Shown here piece by piece: positions 1 through 6,766 of a stretch of 10,252 bases of DNA; positions within the stretch are counted from its first letter, which is position 1, and each line of letters opens with the position of its first letter. This DNA comes from an uncultured Atopobium sp. (GTDB taxonomy: Bacteria; Actinomycetota; Coriobacteriia; Coriobacteriales; Atopobiaceae), in the NCBI GenBank assembly GCA_947252455.1, contig CAMXVQ010000040.1:1-10252 (forward strand). The letters run 5' to 3'. Made by a program: the position numbers and the translations under genes. The notes below the pieces were generated by a model, which saw only the letters and a program-made list of their open reading frames with translations, searched no databases and was not told the origin of the DNA.

Positions 1-324
1 ACGAAACGCTTCTGACAAAGGACATGCATACTCACGCGAAATCCATGTAGCCAGCCGTGCATGAAGGCGATCAAAAGCAGGTGGTGCCAGCACACGCAAA
101 ACAGGCTTAAGCTCTCTTGAGGTTTCTGGTGCCGTTTGCACTTTAACGTCAGTTACATAGCCAATAGCTGTTCGATGTGCAAAATCAACTAAAATTGTTG
201 TTCCAACGGTGCACGTTTTAACAAGCTCGGATGTGATTATGTAATCAAAGGACTTGGTAAGCGCACGGGAAGGAATATCGAGTACAACAGATGCAATAGT
301 TATTTCTTGAGTTGTATCTGGCAT
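1..324 (-). CDS. priA: Primosomal protein N' (replication restart helicase PriA), N-terminal part
   Basis: Partial gene: the start is at 324 and the reading frame stays open to the window edge (108 codons). PriA recognises stalled forks and D-loops and reloads the replicative helicase in the cytoplasm. The visible part is the N-terminal 3'-DNA-end-binding domain. It begins MPDTTQEIT and has the family pattern of a short strand (ASVVLDIP), a 'SFDYII' motif near residue 28, a 'VGTTILVDF' strand and 'IGYVTDV'. It then has the linker 'LKPVLRVL' and a helix 'LATWISREYACPLSEAF' at about 92-107, all characteristic of PriA. The ATG is preceded by a strong ribosome binding site (AAGGGAGG, about 330-337 read on the minus strand). 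The helicase domains and zinc-binding cysteines lie outside the window and cannot be assessed. In many actinobacteria priA lies directly after metK; here dps and marR separate them. Identification is confident from motif order. Confidence 0.88.
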   Translation of the reverse strand, partial: MPDTTQEITIASVVLDIPSRALTKSFDYIITSELVKTCTVGTTILVDFAHRTAIGYVTDVKVQTAPETSRELKPVLRVLAPPAFDRLHARLATWISREYACPLSEAFR

Positions 325-406
325 AATCCTCCCTTCTTATTGTTGCACCTGCGCAAAGAGCACGTACACAACCGCGACGTACTTTCAATACAAAAACCCT
401 CTACTT

Positions 407-412
407 AGTATA
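407..412 (-). promoter_or_regulatory. Possible -10 box for priA
   Basis: Read on the minus strand this is TATACT (5 of 6 matches to TATAAT). It lies about 83 bases upstream of the priA start. The best -35 candidate 17 bases further upstream, TATGCA, matches only half the consensus, so this is a weak call. Confidence 0.3.
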
Positions 413-672
413 AAATACGTACATATGTTTGCATAGTACAAATTTATAATCTTCTTAAAAGTTAAGCACATACATCCAAATTACTTGAAGCTGCTCATAA
501 TGTGTATGGACAGCTCTACCTTGTAAGCATGTATGTATTGCGTATAGATTGGCGTGCCAATTCCTTACAAAAGCTGAGTATAAGCTTAAAGCATGGATGT
601 TTCATGTGCACGCCCCATTGCACAACTTTTTAAGAAACGAATCACATAAATCGGGTACACAATAAGTAAACA

Positions 673-690
673 GATGTTAGCTATAACATC
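673..690. promoter_or_regulatory. Inverted repeat overlapping the likely dps -10 box (candidate operator)
   Basis: Two perfect 7-base arms, GATGTTA (673-679) and TAACATC (684-690), flank a 4-base centre. The hexamer TATAAC (682-687) inside it is the best -10 candidate for dps, 30 bases before the start codon. A 17-base spacer leads back to a poor -35 (659-664), which would fit an activated or repressed promoter. A palindrome over the -10 box is a typical place for a repressor. The MarR-family gene 540 bases downstream is a possible regulator, but no matching palindrome was seen in front of marR itself. Confidence 0.45.
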
Positions 691-716
691 AAAATACCTC
701 AGAAAGGAAATTTATT

Positions 717-1169
717 ATGGCACAAGATCCTAAGAGCGCATTGCTTGAGAAAATGAATGTTTACCTTGCAAACCAACAAGTTAATTACTTTAAAACGCTT
801 AGCATGCATTGGTATATTAAAGGCAAGAGCTTCTTTGTTCTTCATAAAAAACTTGAGGACATGTATCTTCAGTCAGAAGAAATTGTTGATGGTGTTGCCG
901 AGCGCATTATTGCTTTAGGTGGAAACCCTAACGCTAATATGGAAGGCGCTTTAAAGCTTGCCACTATTAAAGAACGCGAAAACGCTCCTATTAAAGACGA
1001 CGATGTTATTCGCGAACTTGTTGAAAGCATTACCTGGTGGATTGGTCAAGCACAAGAGATCGTAGACTTGGCAGAGCAAGCTGGCGACGGAGCCACTCAA
1101 GATCAATTTAATGAGTATATTGCTGATTACCAAAAACAACTGTGGATGATTTCTTCTTGCCTTGCTTAA
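717..1169 (+). CDS. dps: Dps-type ferritin (DNA protection during starvation protein)
   Basis: A 150-residue Dps protein. The family forms hollow 12-subunit cytoplasmic cages that oxidise Fe(II), preferably with hydrogen peroxide, store it as mineral, and so suppress Fenton chemistry; some members also bind DNA. The signature is the first helix 'LSMHWYIKGKSFFVLHKKLEDMY' followed by 'EEIVDGVAERI'. Expected inter-subunit ferroxidase ligands are present: H31, H43, D58 and E62. Position 47, often Asp, is Glu. W32 next to the first ligand is also conserved. The N-terminus is short and not lysine-rich, so DNA binding through a basic tail is not evident. The ATG is preceded by GAAAGGA at a good distance. 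The gene stands alone, convergent with marR, with a terminator just after it. A palindrome over its promoter suggests stress- or metal-responsive control (inference). Confidence 0.93.
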   Translation: MAQDPKSALLEKMNVYLANQQVNYFKTLSMHWYIKGKSFFVLHKKLEDMYLQSEEIVDGVAERIIALGGNPNANMEGALKLATIKERENAPIKDDDVIRELVESITWWIGQAQEIVDLAEQAGDGATQDQFNEYIADYQKQLWMISSCLA

Positions 1170-1213
1170 AACAGTCGCTCTAACGGACACAAACTAAAAA
1201 CATACATTACAAG

Positions 1214-1245
1214 AAAACGGAGTATCTAAAAGATACTCCGTTTTT
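1214..1245. terminator. Bidirectional intrinsic terminator between dps and marR
   Basis: A perfect 10-bp stem, CGGAGTATCT (1218-1227) with AGATACTCCG (1231-1240), closes a 3-base AAA loop. It is preceded by AAAA and followed by TTTTT, so both strands carry a U-tract after the hairpin. It lies 45 bases after the dps stop and just before the marR stop, and so serves both convergent genes. Confidence 0.93.
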
Positions 1246-1256
1246 CTTACGTGCAG

Positions 1257-1703
1257 CTAATCCTTATGATTGCCAAGCTCTTTGTCGGCGGTATCTGCAA
1301 GCACACGCAAGAGTTTAATAACCTGTTTGGTTTGTTCTTCTCCCAACGTAGCTATAAGATTTTCAATAATATGCATAACTTGCGCATGTTGGCGATTATA
1401 CACATCCATCTCTGCTTCATTAAGCCGAATAAAAATACGACGCTTATCGCTGGTGCAACGTTCGCGGACAATAAGTTTTTTGTGCTCCATGGCTGCAAGC
1501 GTATGATTCATCTGAGATTTTTGCATATTCATAATCTTGCAAAGCTCGGTAGCAGTGACGTCTTCATCAACGTGATGCAGTAAAATACGACATACAACAG
1601 CTTCGTTATAAGGAAGAACCGAAACTAATCGGTCATTATTGATAATTGTAGTGAGCGAAATCCACGCATCAAGAAGTGATTCGCGATCATCTTGATCTGC
1701 CAT
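1257..1703 (-). CDS. MarR-family winged-helix transcriptional regulator
   Basis: A 148-residue MarR-type repressor or activator. Members bind palindromic DNA as dimers and usually respond to phenolic ligands, oxidants or metals. The helix-turn-helix is at about residues 50-72 (TATELCKIMNMQKSQMNHTL). It is followed by the wing at 77-95 with the family's 'SDKRR' turn (85-89), and by a C-terminal dimerisation helix (about 100-140). Two cysteines, C38 and C55, plus C83 in the wing, could allow redox sensing, but this is speculation. I chose the ATG at 1703 (MADQDD) because GGGAG sits about 7 bases upstream. A longer frame opens at 1760 but would start inside a tandem repeat and add 19 atypical residues. 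It is co-directional with metK, 115 bases downstream of it, and convergent with dps. The target is unknown; dps is a reasonable first guess. Confidence 0.85.
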   Translation of the reverse strand: MADQDDRESLLDAWISLTTIINNDRLVSVLPYNEAVVCRILLHHVDEDVTATELCKIMNMQKSQMNHTLAAMEHKKLIVRERCTSDKRRIFIRLNEAEMDVYNRQHAQVMHIIENLIATLGEEQTKQVIKLLRVLADTADKELGNHKD

Positions 1704-1752
1704 TACAAACTCCCATTCAAACATATACCTTACTACGTGCACCACGCGCACG

Positions 1753-1839
1753 CACACCATGCTCTAAACGTGCGTCAAGCATGCATTAAACGTGCCGCAC
1801 ATACGCACTAAACATGCTCTAAACGTGCTGCAAATGTGC
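1753..1839. repeat. Degenerate 11-bp tandem array overlapping the metK 3' end
   Basis: About eight units in 11-base register, consensus near CTAAACGTGC plus one base. The best copies end at 1773, 1795, 1817 and 1828. The trinucleotide TGC (once CGC) recurs at 1760, 1771, 1782, 1793, 1804, 1815, 1826 and 1837, each exactly 11 bases apart. At a larger scale the 16-mer CATGCTCTAAACGTGC is perfect at 1758-1773 and 1813-1828, with a two-mismatch copy at 1780-1795. The last units encode the final six metK residues and its stop codon. Confidence 0.8.
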
Positions 1840-3072
1840 CTTTATCTCGTCCACTTTATTTGTTTGCTCCCAGGTAAAATCGGGATCATTGCGCCCAAAA
1901 TGCCCATATCGTGCAGTTTTTTCAAAAATCGGACGACGAAGATCAAGCGCGCTAATAATAGCAGCAGGCGTTAAATCAAATACGCGCGGCACCATATCGC
2001 TTAACACGGTGTCGGGAACCTGACCAGTTCCAAAGGTATCAACCATAATTGAAAGCGGGTGCGATACGCCAATAGCGTAAGCAAGCTGGACCTCGCAACG
2101 CTTAGCAGCATGAGCAGCAACAATATTTTTAGCGACCCAACGTGCGGCATAGGCGGCAGACCTATCAACTTTGGTGCAATCTTTACCCGAAAATGCGCCG
2201 CCGCCATGACGACCCATACCACCATAGGTATCAACCACGATTTTTCTTCCCGTTAAACCTGTGTCGCCCATAGGGCCTCCAACCACAAAACGCCCTGTTG
2301 GATTTACGTAAATGTCGGCATTCTTATAGCTGATATTCAACGGCTCTATTACCGGCGCTATAACATGCTTAATGATGTCGGCTTTAATCATATCCATAGA
2401 AGTAATTTCGGGTGCATGCTGCGTTGACACCACAATGGCACTCACACAAACGGGAACGTCATTTTCATAGCGAATGCTTACCTGCGTTTTGCCGTCGGGA
2501 CGTAAATAATCAAGGATGTGCTCTTTTCGAACTTGAGCCAAGCGGCGTGCCAGCGATTGAGCTATAAAAGCAGGCATAGGCATATATGTTTGGGTTTCAT
2601 CTGAGGCATAACCAAACATCATACCCTGATCTCCAGCTCCTAATTGAGTAGATTCATCTGAGTTACCATGTTGGGATTCAAACGAAACATCAACACCTTG
2701 AGCAATATCGGGACTTTGTTCATGAATAAGATTGATAACGCCGCAGGTATCACAGTCAAAACCGTATTTTGCACGATCGTATCCTATTTTACGAACAGTT
2801 TCGCGCGCAATAGCTGGGATATCAACATAGGCCTGCGTGCGAATTTCTCCTGCAACAATAATGGTGCCTGTCGTAACAAACGTTTCACACGCGCAGCGAA
2901 CATCTGCAAGGCGCGCAGGAATGCCGCTTGGTGAAATATATCCAACTTTTTCGAGATTAGCTTCTTTTGCAAGAATAGCATCAAGTACTGCATCGGAGAT
3001 TTGGTCACACATTTTATCGGGATGACCCTCGGTAACCGCCTCTGATGTAAATAGGAAATTTCTTCCAACCAT
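1819..3072 (-). CDS. metK: S-adenosylmethionine synthetase (methionine adenosyltransferase)
   Basis: A 417-residue cytoplasmic enzyme that makes S-adenosylmethionine from ATP and methionine. It begins with the family pattern 'FLFTSEAVTEGHPDK' (residues 6-20, with catalytic H17 and D19). It carries both family signatures, GAGDQGMMFGY (145-155) and the phosphate-binding loop GGGAFSGKD (290-298). The usual length is 380-400. The extra residues come mainly from a loop at about 40-58 (EKVGYISPSGIPARLADV) before 'CACETFVTTG'. The ATG at 3072 is chosen because the conserved N-terminus starts there and AGGTG lies 5 bases upstream; the open frame to 3144 has no family match. The C-terminal 'AHLQHV' is encoded by an 11-bp tandem repeat. 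The gene is divergent from gltX and followed by marR on the same strand. No SAM-riboswitch fold was recognised in the leader. Confidence 0.96.
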   Translation of the reverse strand: MVGRNFLFTSEAVTEGHPDKMCDQISDAVLDAILAKEANLEKVGYISPSGIPARLADVRCACETFVTTGTIIVAGEIRTQAYVDIPAIARETVRKIGYDRAKYGFDCDTCGVINLIHEQSPDIAQGVDVSFESQHGNSDESTQLGAGDQGMMFGYASDETQTYMPMPAFIAQSLARRLAQVRKEHILDYLRPDGKTQVSIRYENDVPVCVSAIVVSTQHAPEITSMDMIKADIIKHVIAPVIEPLNISYKNADIYVNPTGRFVVGGPMGDTGLTGRKIVVDTYGGMGRHGGGAFSGKDCTKVDRSAAYAARWVAKNIVAAHAAKRCEVQLAYAIGVSHPLSIMVDTFGTGQVPDTVLSDMVPRVFDLTPAAIISALDLRRPIFEKTARYGHFGRNDPDFTWEQTNKVDEIKAHLQHV

Positions 3073-3253
3073 ATAAGCACCTGATCTTTCTGTTGTAGCG
3101 TAAACGGCAAACGCAAAGCAGCCTGACATTGTTACCCAGCCCAAGCCACAAACATATGAGATAAACCGTATTCTCTATGAGATAGCACCCATGAAACACC
3201 CAAGACAACAAGGGTAGATATGCCTGTACTAAATCTTAGCAACACCATATGTC

Positions 3254-3306
3254 ATAAGGCTTACCAAAAATAGCGTATAAGGTTTACCGTTTTTGTATAC
3301 CTTATA
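3254..3306. promoter_or_regulatory. Direct and inverted repeats in the metK-gltX spacer (possible operator)
   Basis: ATAAGGCTTACC (3254-3265) recurs as ATAAGGTTTACC (3277-3288), 23 bases apart with one mismatch. The second copy begins an inverted repeat, TATAAGGT (3276-3283) with ACCTTATA (3299-3306), around a 15-base spacer. Two helical turns between direct copies suits a regulator binding one DNA face upstream of metK. No regulator can be assigned. Confidence 0.35.
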
Positions 3307-3373
3307 GTACACGTTTATGCATGTAACATGTATCAAGGAGTGCGCGCTGGCAAAAATGACACATTTTATACGA

Positions 3374-3379
3374 TATAAT
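3374..3379 (+). promoter_or_regulatory. Candidate -10 box for the gltX-sdaA transcript
   Basis: A perfect TATAAT lies 143 bases before the gltX start. No good -35 hexamer exists at 16-18 bases upstream, and there is no TG extension. It would leave a leader of about 135 bases that includes the hairpin at 3435-3460. Confidence 0.35.
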
Positions 3380-3434
3380 TCATTAAAATAAGCTTAAAGC
3401 ATAAACCGTGTTATTTCGGCAAAATTAGCGAGAA

Positions 3435-3460
3435 TTTGCACGCGCTCATGCGCGCGCAAA
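3435..3460 (+). promoter_or_regulatory. GC-rich leader hairpin upstream of gltX
   Basis: TTTGCACGCGC (3435-3445) pairs with GCGCGCGCAAA (3450-3460) around a TCAT loop, with one A-C mismatch. No T-tract follows, so it is not a simple terminator. It is followed by CCTCC (3461-3465), which could pair with GAGG in the gltX ribosome binding site (3507-3513). A regulatory leader is possible but unproven. Confidence 0.45.
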
Positions 3461-3521
3461 CCTCCTTCGCGCTATGATACATATAACTGCTTGATAAACA
3501 TACATCGAGAGGTATCCAAGT

Positions 3522-5117
3522 ATGAATTCACAAACTGCAAATACAGAAGTTCGTGTTCGTTTTGCACCATCTCCTACCGGTAAACTCCATGTAGGAGGTG
3601 CGCGTACTGCTATATATAACTGGGCTTTTGCGCGTGCGCACAAAGGAACATTTATTTTGCGCATTGATGATACAGATCCTACGCGCTCAACCGAAGAAAA
3701 TACGCAGATTATTCTACGTGCTATGCGCTGGCTTGGTCTTGATTGGGATGAAGGTCCCGATGTAGGAGGAGCCTTTGGTCCGTATAAACAAACAGAGCGT
3801 TTGGATATGTACCGCCAAGCTGCACAAAAGCTGGTAGAAGAAGGCAAGGCGTATTACTGTTTTTGTAGTCAAGAAACCCTGGATGCTGCGCGTAAAGCAG
3901 CGCAAGAACAGCATGCACGTTTTCAGGGTTACAATCGCGCTTGTAGAGGAATTAGCCTTGATGTTGCAAAAGAGCGTATTGCTCATGGTGAGCCCTATAC
4001 CATTCGCGTAAAAGTGCCTCTTAACCGTGGCGATGTTGTTGTTCACGATCTCATTCATGGCGACGTAACCTTTAATGCGCGCGAGCTAGACGATTTTATT
4101 ATCTTTCGCTCAGACGGAACTCCTACGTATAATTTTGCAACCGTTTGCGACGATGCGGCTATGAAGATTACGCACATCATTCGCGGCGACGACCACTTAT
4201 CAAATACGCCACGTCAAGTTATTGTATACGAAGCATTGGGCGCGCAAGTTCCTGTTTTTGCCCATCTTTCTATGATCTTGGGCGTAGACGGTAAAAAACT
4301 TTCAAAGCGCCACGGTGCAACTTCGGTAGAAGAGTATCGCGATAGCGGCTATGACAGTGAGGCGTTTGTTAATTATCTGGCGCTGCTTGGATGGGCGCTT
4401 GACGGTGAAACAACCATTGTGCCTAAAGATGTGCTTATGCAAAAATTCTCGCTTGAACATATTTCAAAAAATCCTGCAACCTTTGATCCTAAAAAACTTG
4501 ACTGGATTAACGCTCAATATATGCAGCGTCTAAGCGATAACGATTTTGCGCTCCACGTTCTTATTCCCGAGCTGATAAAAGCAGGGCTTGAAATGCCTAA
4601 GGCAACTAATGCGTGTACGGACAGCGGCACGGGCGACGTGGCGGAAGGCGCAGACGAGACCATGAGCATACATGAGAGTGATGTTAGTGCATGTTTTGAC
4701 AAGCGACCTTCGTGGTATTTGTTGCTGGCATCAATTCTTAAACCTCGTACAACGCTTGCACATGATATTGTCGAGAAAGCTCGTTTTCTGTATCAAGACA
4801 AAAACCTCTGTATAGATGAGCCTTCACTTACCAAAAATATTTATAACAACGAAAGCGCAGGCGCATCACTTAAGGCTGCTTATGCGGCACTTGAAGAGGT
4901 AAACGACTGGACAAGTGAGCACATAGACGCTGCAATGGCTGAGCTTCCCGAAAAACTTGGCGCCACCAAGCGTAAGTTTTTTGCTGCCATACGCGTTGCT
5001 GAATGTGGCAATCAGGTTTCCCCTCCTTTGGGCGAATCTATGGAGTTGCTTGGCCGCGAGCTTGCACTCTTTCGTTTGGAAAACGCGTTGGAGTTGCTAG
5101 AAGCACATAATAACTAA
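3522..5117 (+). CDS. gltX: Glutamyl-tRNA synthetase (class I)
   Basis: A 531-residue class I synthetase that activates glutamate and loads tRNA-Glu; in many bacteria lacking GlnRS it also mischarges tRNA-Gln for later amidation. The HIGH motif is present as 'PSPTGKLHVGG' (16-26). The KMSKS motif is KLSKR (259-263), in 'DGKKLSKRHGATSVEEY'. Between them lie the connective and acceptor-binding parts. The C-terminal anticodon-binding region ends in the typical 'RVAECGNQVSPPLGESMELLGRELALFRLENALELL'. Bacterial GluRS is usually 460-500 residues. The extra length includes an acidic, low-complexity segment at about 360-395 with no family counterpart I recognise, so it is probably a surface insertion at the start of the anticodon domain. 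GAGAGGT (3507-3513) is the ribosome binding site. sdaA follows after 23 bases, and the tRNA-Glu and tRNA-Gln genes lie 2 kb downstream. Confidence 0.96.
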   Translation: MNSQTANTEVRVRFAPSPTGKLHVGGARTAIYNWAFARAHKGTFILRIDDTDPTRSTEENTQIILRAMRWLGLDWDEGPDVGGAFGPYKQTERLDMYRQAAQKLVEEGKAYYCFCSQETLDAARKAAQEQHARFQGYNRACRGISLDVAKERIAHGEPYTIRVKVPLNRGDVVVHDLIHGDVTFNARELDDFIIFRSDGTPTYNFATVCDDAAMKITHIIRGDDHLSNTPRQVIVYEALGAQVPVFAHLSMILGVDGKKLSKRHGATSVEEYRDSGYDSEAFVNYLALLGWALDGETTIVPKDVLMQKFSLEHISKNPATFDPKKLDWINAQYMQRLSDNDFALHVLIPELIKAGLEMPKATNACTDSGTGDVAEGADETMSIHESDVSACFDKRPSWYLLLASILKPRTTLAHDIVEKARFLYQDKNLCIDEPSLTKNIYNNESAGASLKAAYAALEEVNDWTSEHIDAAMAELPEKLGATKRKFFAAIRVAECGNQVSPPLGESMELLGRELALFRLENALELLEAHNN

Positions 5118-5140
5118 TGTAGATAAGTGAGTTTATTATT

Positions 5141-6733
5141 ATGATGACAACATCAGCATTTGAGGTGCTCGGTCCTATCATGGTAGGTCCTTCGTCCTCG
5201 CATACAGCCGGTGCTTTACGCATTGCTTTAGTGGCTCGATCATTAGGTCCGGCTCCCTTAGCGCGCGTTGAATTTGTTCTGTACAATTCATTTGCTCACA
5301 CCTACAAAGGTCACGGAAGCGATAAAGCACTGGTAGGCGGCATTTTGGGCTTTGCGCCCGATGACATTCGTGTGCGCGACTCCTTTACTGCGGCAAAAAA
5401 AGAAGGCCTACGGTTTGACTTTATTCCTTCCGATGAAGGCGCTGGTAAACACCCCAATACCGTAACGATAAAAATGTACGGTCTGGACAATCAAACTATG
5501 TCGGTAACCGGGGAATCTTTGGGCGGCGGACGAATTCGCATAAGTTCCATTGACGGCATTAGTGTTGAAATTACTGGTGATTATCCAACGTTGTTTGTAG
5601 CTCATCAAGACGTTGCAGGTGTACTTGCAGCTCTTACTGGAATTCTCTCTACCTATGAGATCAATATTGCCACCATGCGCACATTTAGGGCAAAACGTGG
5701 CGGTAAAGCCTACACCGTATTTGAACTTGATAATCCGCTTCAAGGCGATCTCCTTACTCGTTTAAGAAACGTAGAGCACGTACATCTTGTTAATACCGTA
5801 AACATCCCTGGTTCGGTGGCTATCTCGCACGAAGGAAAGCTGCAGCTTGGTTTTGAAACAGGTGCTCAACTGTTAGAACTCTGTGATCACCACAACATGA
5901 CCATAGGCGAAGTCATGAGAAACCGCGAGCTTATGCTTTGTGAGCGCCTTCAAAATGTTGATGAAAAGATGCTCCATGTGCTGGAAGTTATGCGCGAAGA
6001 AACAACCGATCCGCTGCGCAACCCACGCCCCTCACTTGGCGGGTTACTGGGCGGTCAAGCGCAAACGGTATGGAAGCATAAGAGCAGCTATGCACCTGCA
6101 CTTATGGGTGATACGCTTACTACGTGCGTGGCGTATGCAATGGCAGTGCTTGAACGCTCGGCGACCATGGGCGTAATTGTTGCCGCCCCCACTGCTGGAT
6201 CGGCAGGAGTAGTTCCAGGTGCGGTTCTTGGCGTTGGAAAAGCCATTGGTGCCAACGACGCACAATTAAGCCGCGCGCTGTGGAATGCGTGCGCACTAGG
6301 AGCTATTCTGGCGCATAATGCTTCGGTTGCAGGAGCCGAAGGAGGGTGCCAAGCCGAGGTAGGCTCTGCCTCGGCAATGGCGGCATCTGCTATCTGTGAG
6401 CTTTTAGGTGCACAACCTCGTGTGTGTTTAAGTGCCGCTTCAACTGCTATTGCTAATTTATTAGGATTGGTATGCGATCCCGTGCGCGGATTGGTTGAAT
6501 ATCCCTGTCAAGACCGCAATGCTATTGGCGTAGCAAATGCGATAAGCGCAGCTCAATTGGCTCTGTCGGGTGTTCTTGATCCCCTACCATTTGATGAGGT
6601 TACTCAAGCGATGAAGTCGGTGGGCGAAGCTTTGCCAGCAACGCTTAGAGAAACGGCTTTGGGTGGTCTAGCGGCGGCGCCATCTGCACAAGCTGCAAGC
6701 TCTTGTTGTACAACGTGCAATCTCTGCGATTAA
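5141..6733 (+). CDS. sdaA: Iron-sulfur L-serine dehydratase, single chain (beta domain, ACT domain, alpha domain)
   Basis: A 530-residue L-serine ammonia-lyase that converts serine to pyruvate and ammonia with a [4Fe-4S] cluster. It fuses what Bacillus-type bacteria encode as two subunits. The N-terminal beta/ASB domain opens with 'GPIMVGPSSSHTAGALR' (11-27). An ACT domain follows at about 150-220 (TLFVAHQDVAGVLAALTGIL...), a likely effector-binding module. The catalytic alpha domain runs from about 235. Cluster cysteines C403 (GGCQAEVGSAS), C445 (CDPVRG) and C456 (YPCQDRN) have the same spacing, 42 and 11, as recalled for E. coli SdaA. The tail ends CCTTCNLCD, with a penultimate C529. In the Legionella enzyme a C-terminal cysteine caps the cluster as an internal inhibitor. 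The ATG at 5141 is followed by a second ATG at 5144; the ribosome binding site is weak (AAGTGAG). It is probably co-transcribed with gltX. Confidence 0.94.
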   Translation: MMTTSAFEVLGPIMVGPSSSHTAGALRIALVARSLGPAPLARVEFVLYNSFAHTYKGHGSDKALVGGILGFAPDDIRVRDSFTAAKKEGLRFDFIPSDEGAGKHPNTVTIKMYGLDNQTMSVTGESLGGGRIRISSIDGISVEITGDYPTLFVAHQDVAGVLAALTGILSTYEINIATMRTFRAKRGGKAYTVFELDNPLQGDLLTRLRNVEHVHLVNTVNIPGSVAISHEGKLQLGFETGAQLLELCDHHNMTIGEVMRNRELMLCERLQNVDEKMLHVLEVMREETTDPLRNPRPSLGGLLGGQAQTVWKHKSSYAPALMGDTLTTCVAYAMAVLERSATMGVIVAAPTAGSAGVVPGAVLGVGKAIGANDAQLSRALWNACALGAILAHNASVAGAEGGCQAEVGSASAMAASAICELLGAQPRVCLSAASTAIANLLGLVCDPVRGLVEYPCQDRNAIGVANAISAAQLALSGVLDPLPFDEVTQAMKSVGEALPATLRETALGGLAAAPSAQAASSCCTTCNLCD

Positions 6734-6766
6734 CAGGTGTTGGGATGGGTTGTGCGCGATGTGCGG

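Larger units (their letters stand above)
325..716. other. Divergent intergenic region between priA and dps
   Basis: This 392-base AT-rich spacer separates the divergent priA and dps starts. No open reading frame with a ribosome binding site is visible. It holds the candidate dps promoter with its palindrome (about 659-690). It also holds a possible priA -10 box on the minus strand (TATACT, 407-412) with only a weak -35 element. The middle, about 440-650, shows nothing I can name. Confidence 0.6.
3073..3521. other. Divergent metK-gltX intergenic region
   Basis: A 449-base spacer between divergent start codons. It holds a direct repeat ATAAGGyTTACC (3254-3265 and 3277-3288) and an 8-bp inverted repeat (3276-3306). 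It also holds a perfect TATAAT (3374-3379) on the gltX strand, a strong GC hairpin (3435-3460) and the gltX ribosome binding site (3507-3513). No T-box core (AGGGTGGNACCGCG) and no other known riboswitch were recognised. No credible small gene is visible. Confidence 0.55.

Noticed and set aside
1251..1583. Plus-strand frame antisense to marR
   Set aside because: It is a shadow of the MarR coding frame, with no ribosome binding site, lying just after the dps terminator.
1704..1760. Longer start for the MarR gene
   Set aside because: The upstream start lies within the repeat array and lacks a ribosome binding site, while the ATG at 1703 has GGGAG at a good distance.
3073..3144. N-terminal extension of metK by 24 residues
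   Set aside because: The conserved MetK N-terminus starts at the ATG at 3072, which has its own ribosome binding site; the extension has no family match.
3073..3521. SAM riboswitch for metK or T-box for gltX
   Set aside because: No T-box core sequence and no SAM aptamer pattern could be recognised in either leader.
3446..3847. Minus-strand frame of 133 residues across the gltX start
   Set aside because: It is antisense to the conserved GluRS N-terminus and shows no domain or start signal.
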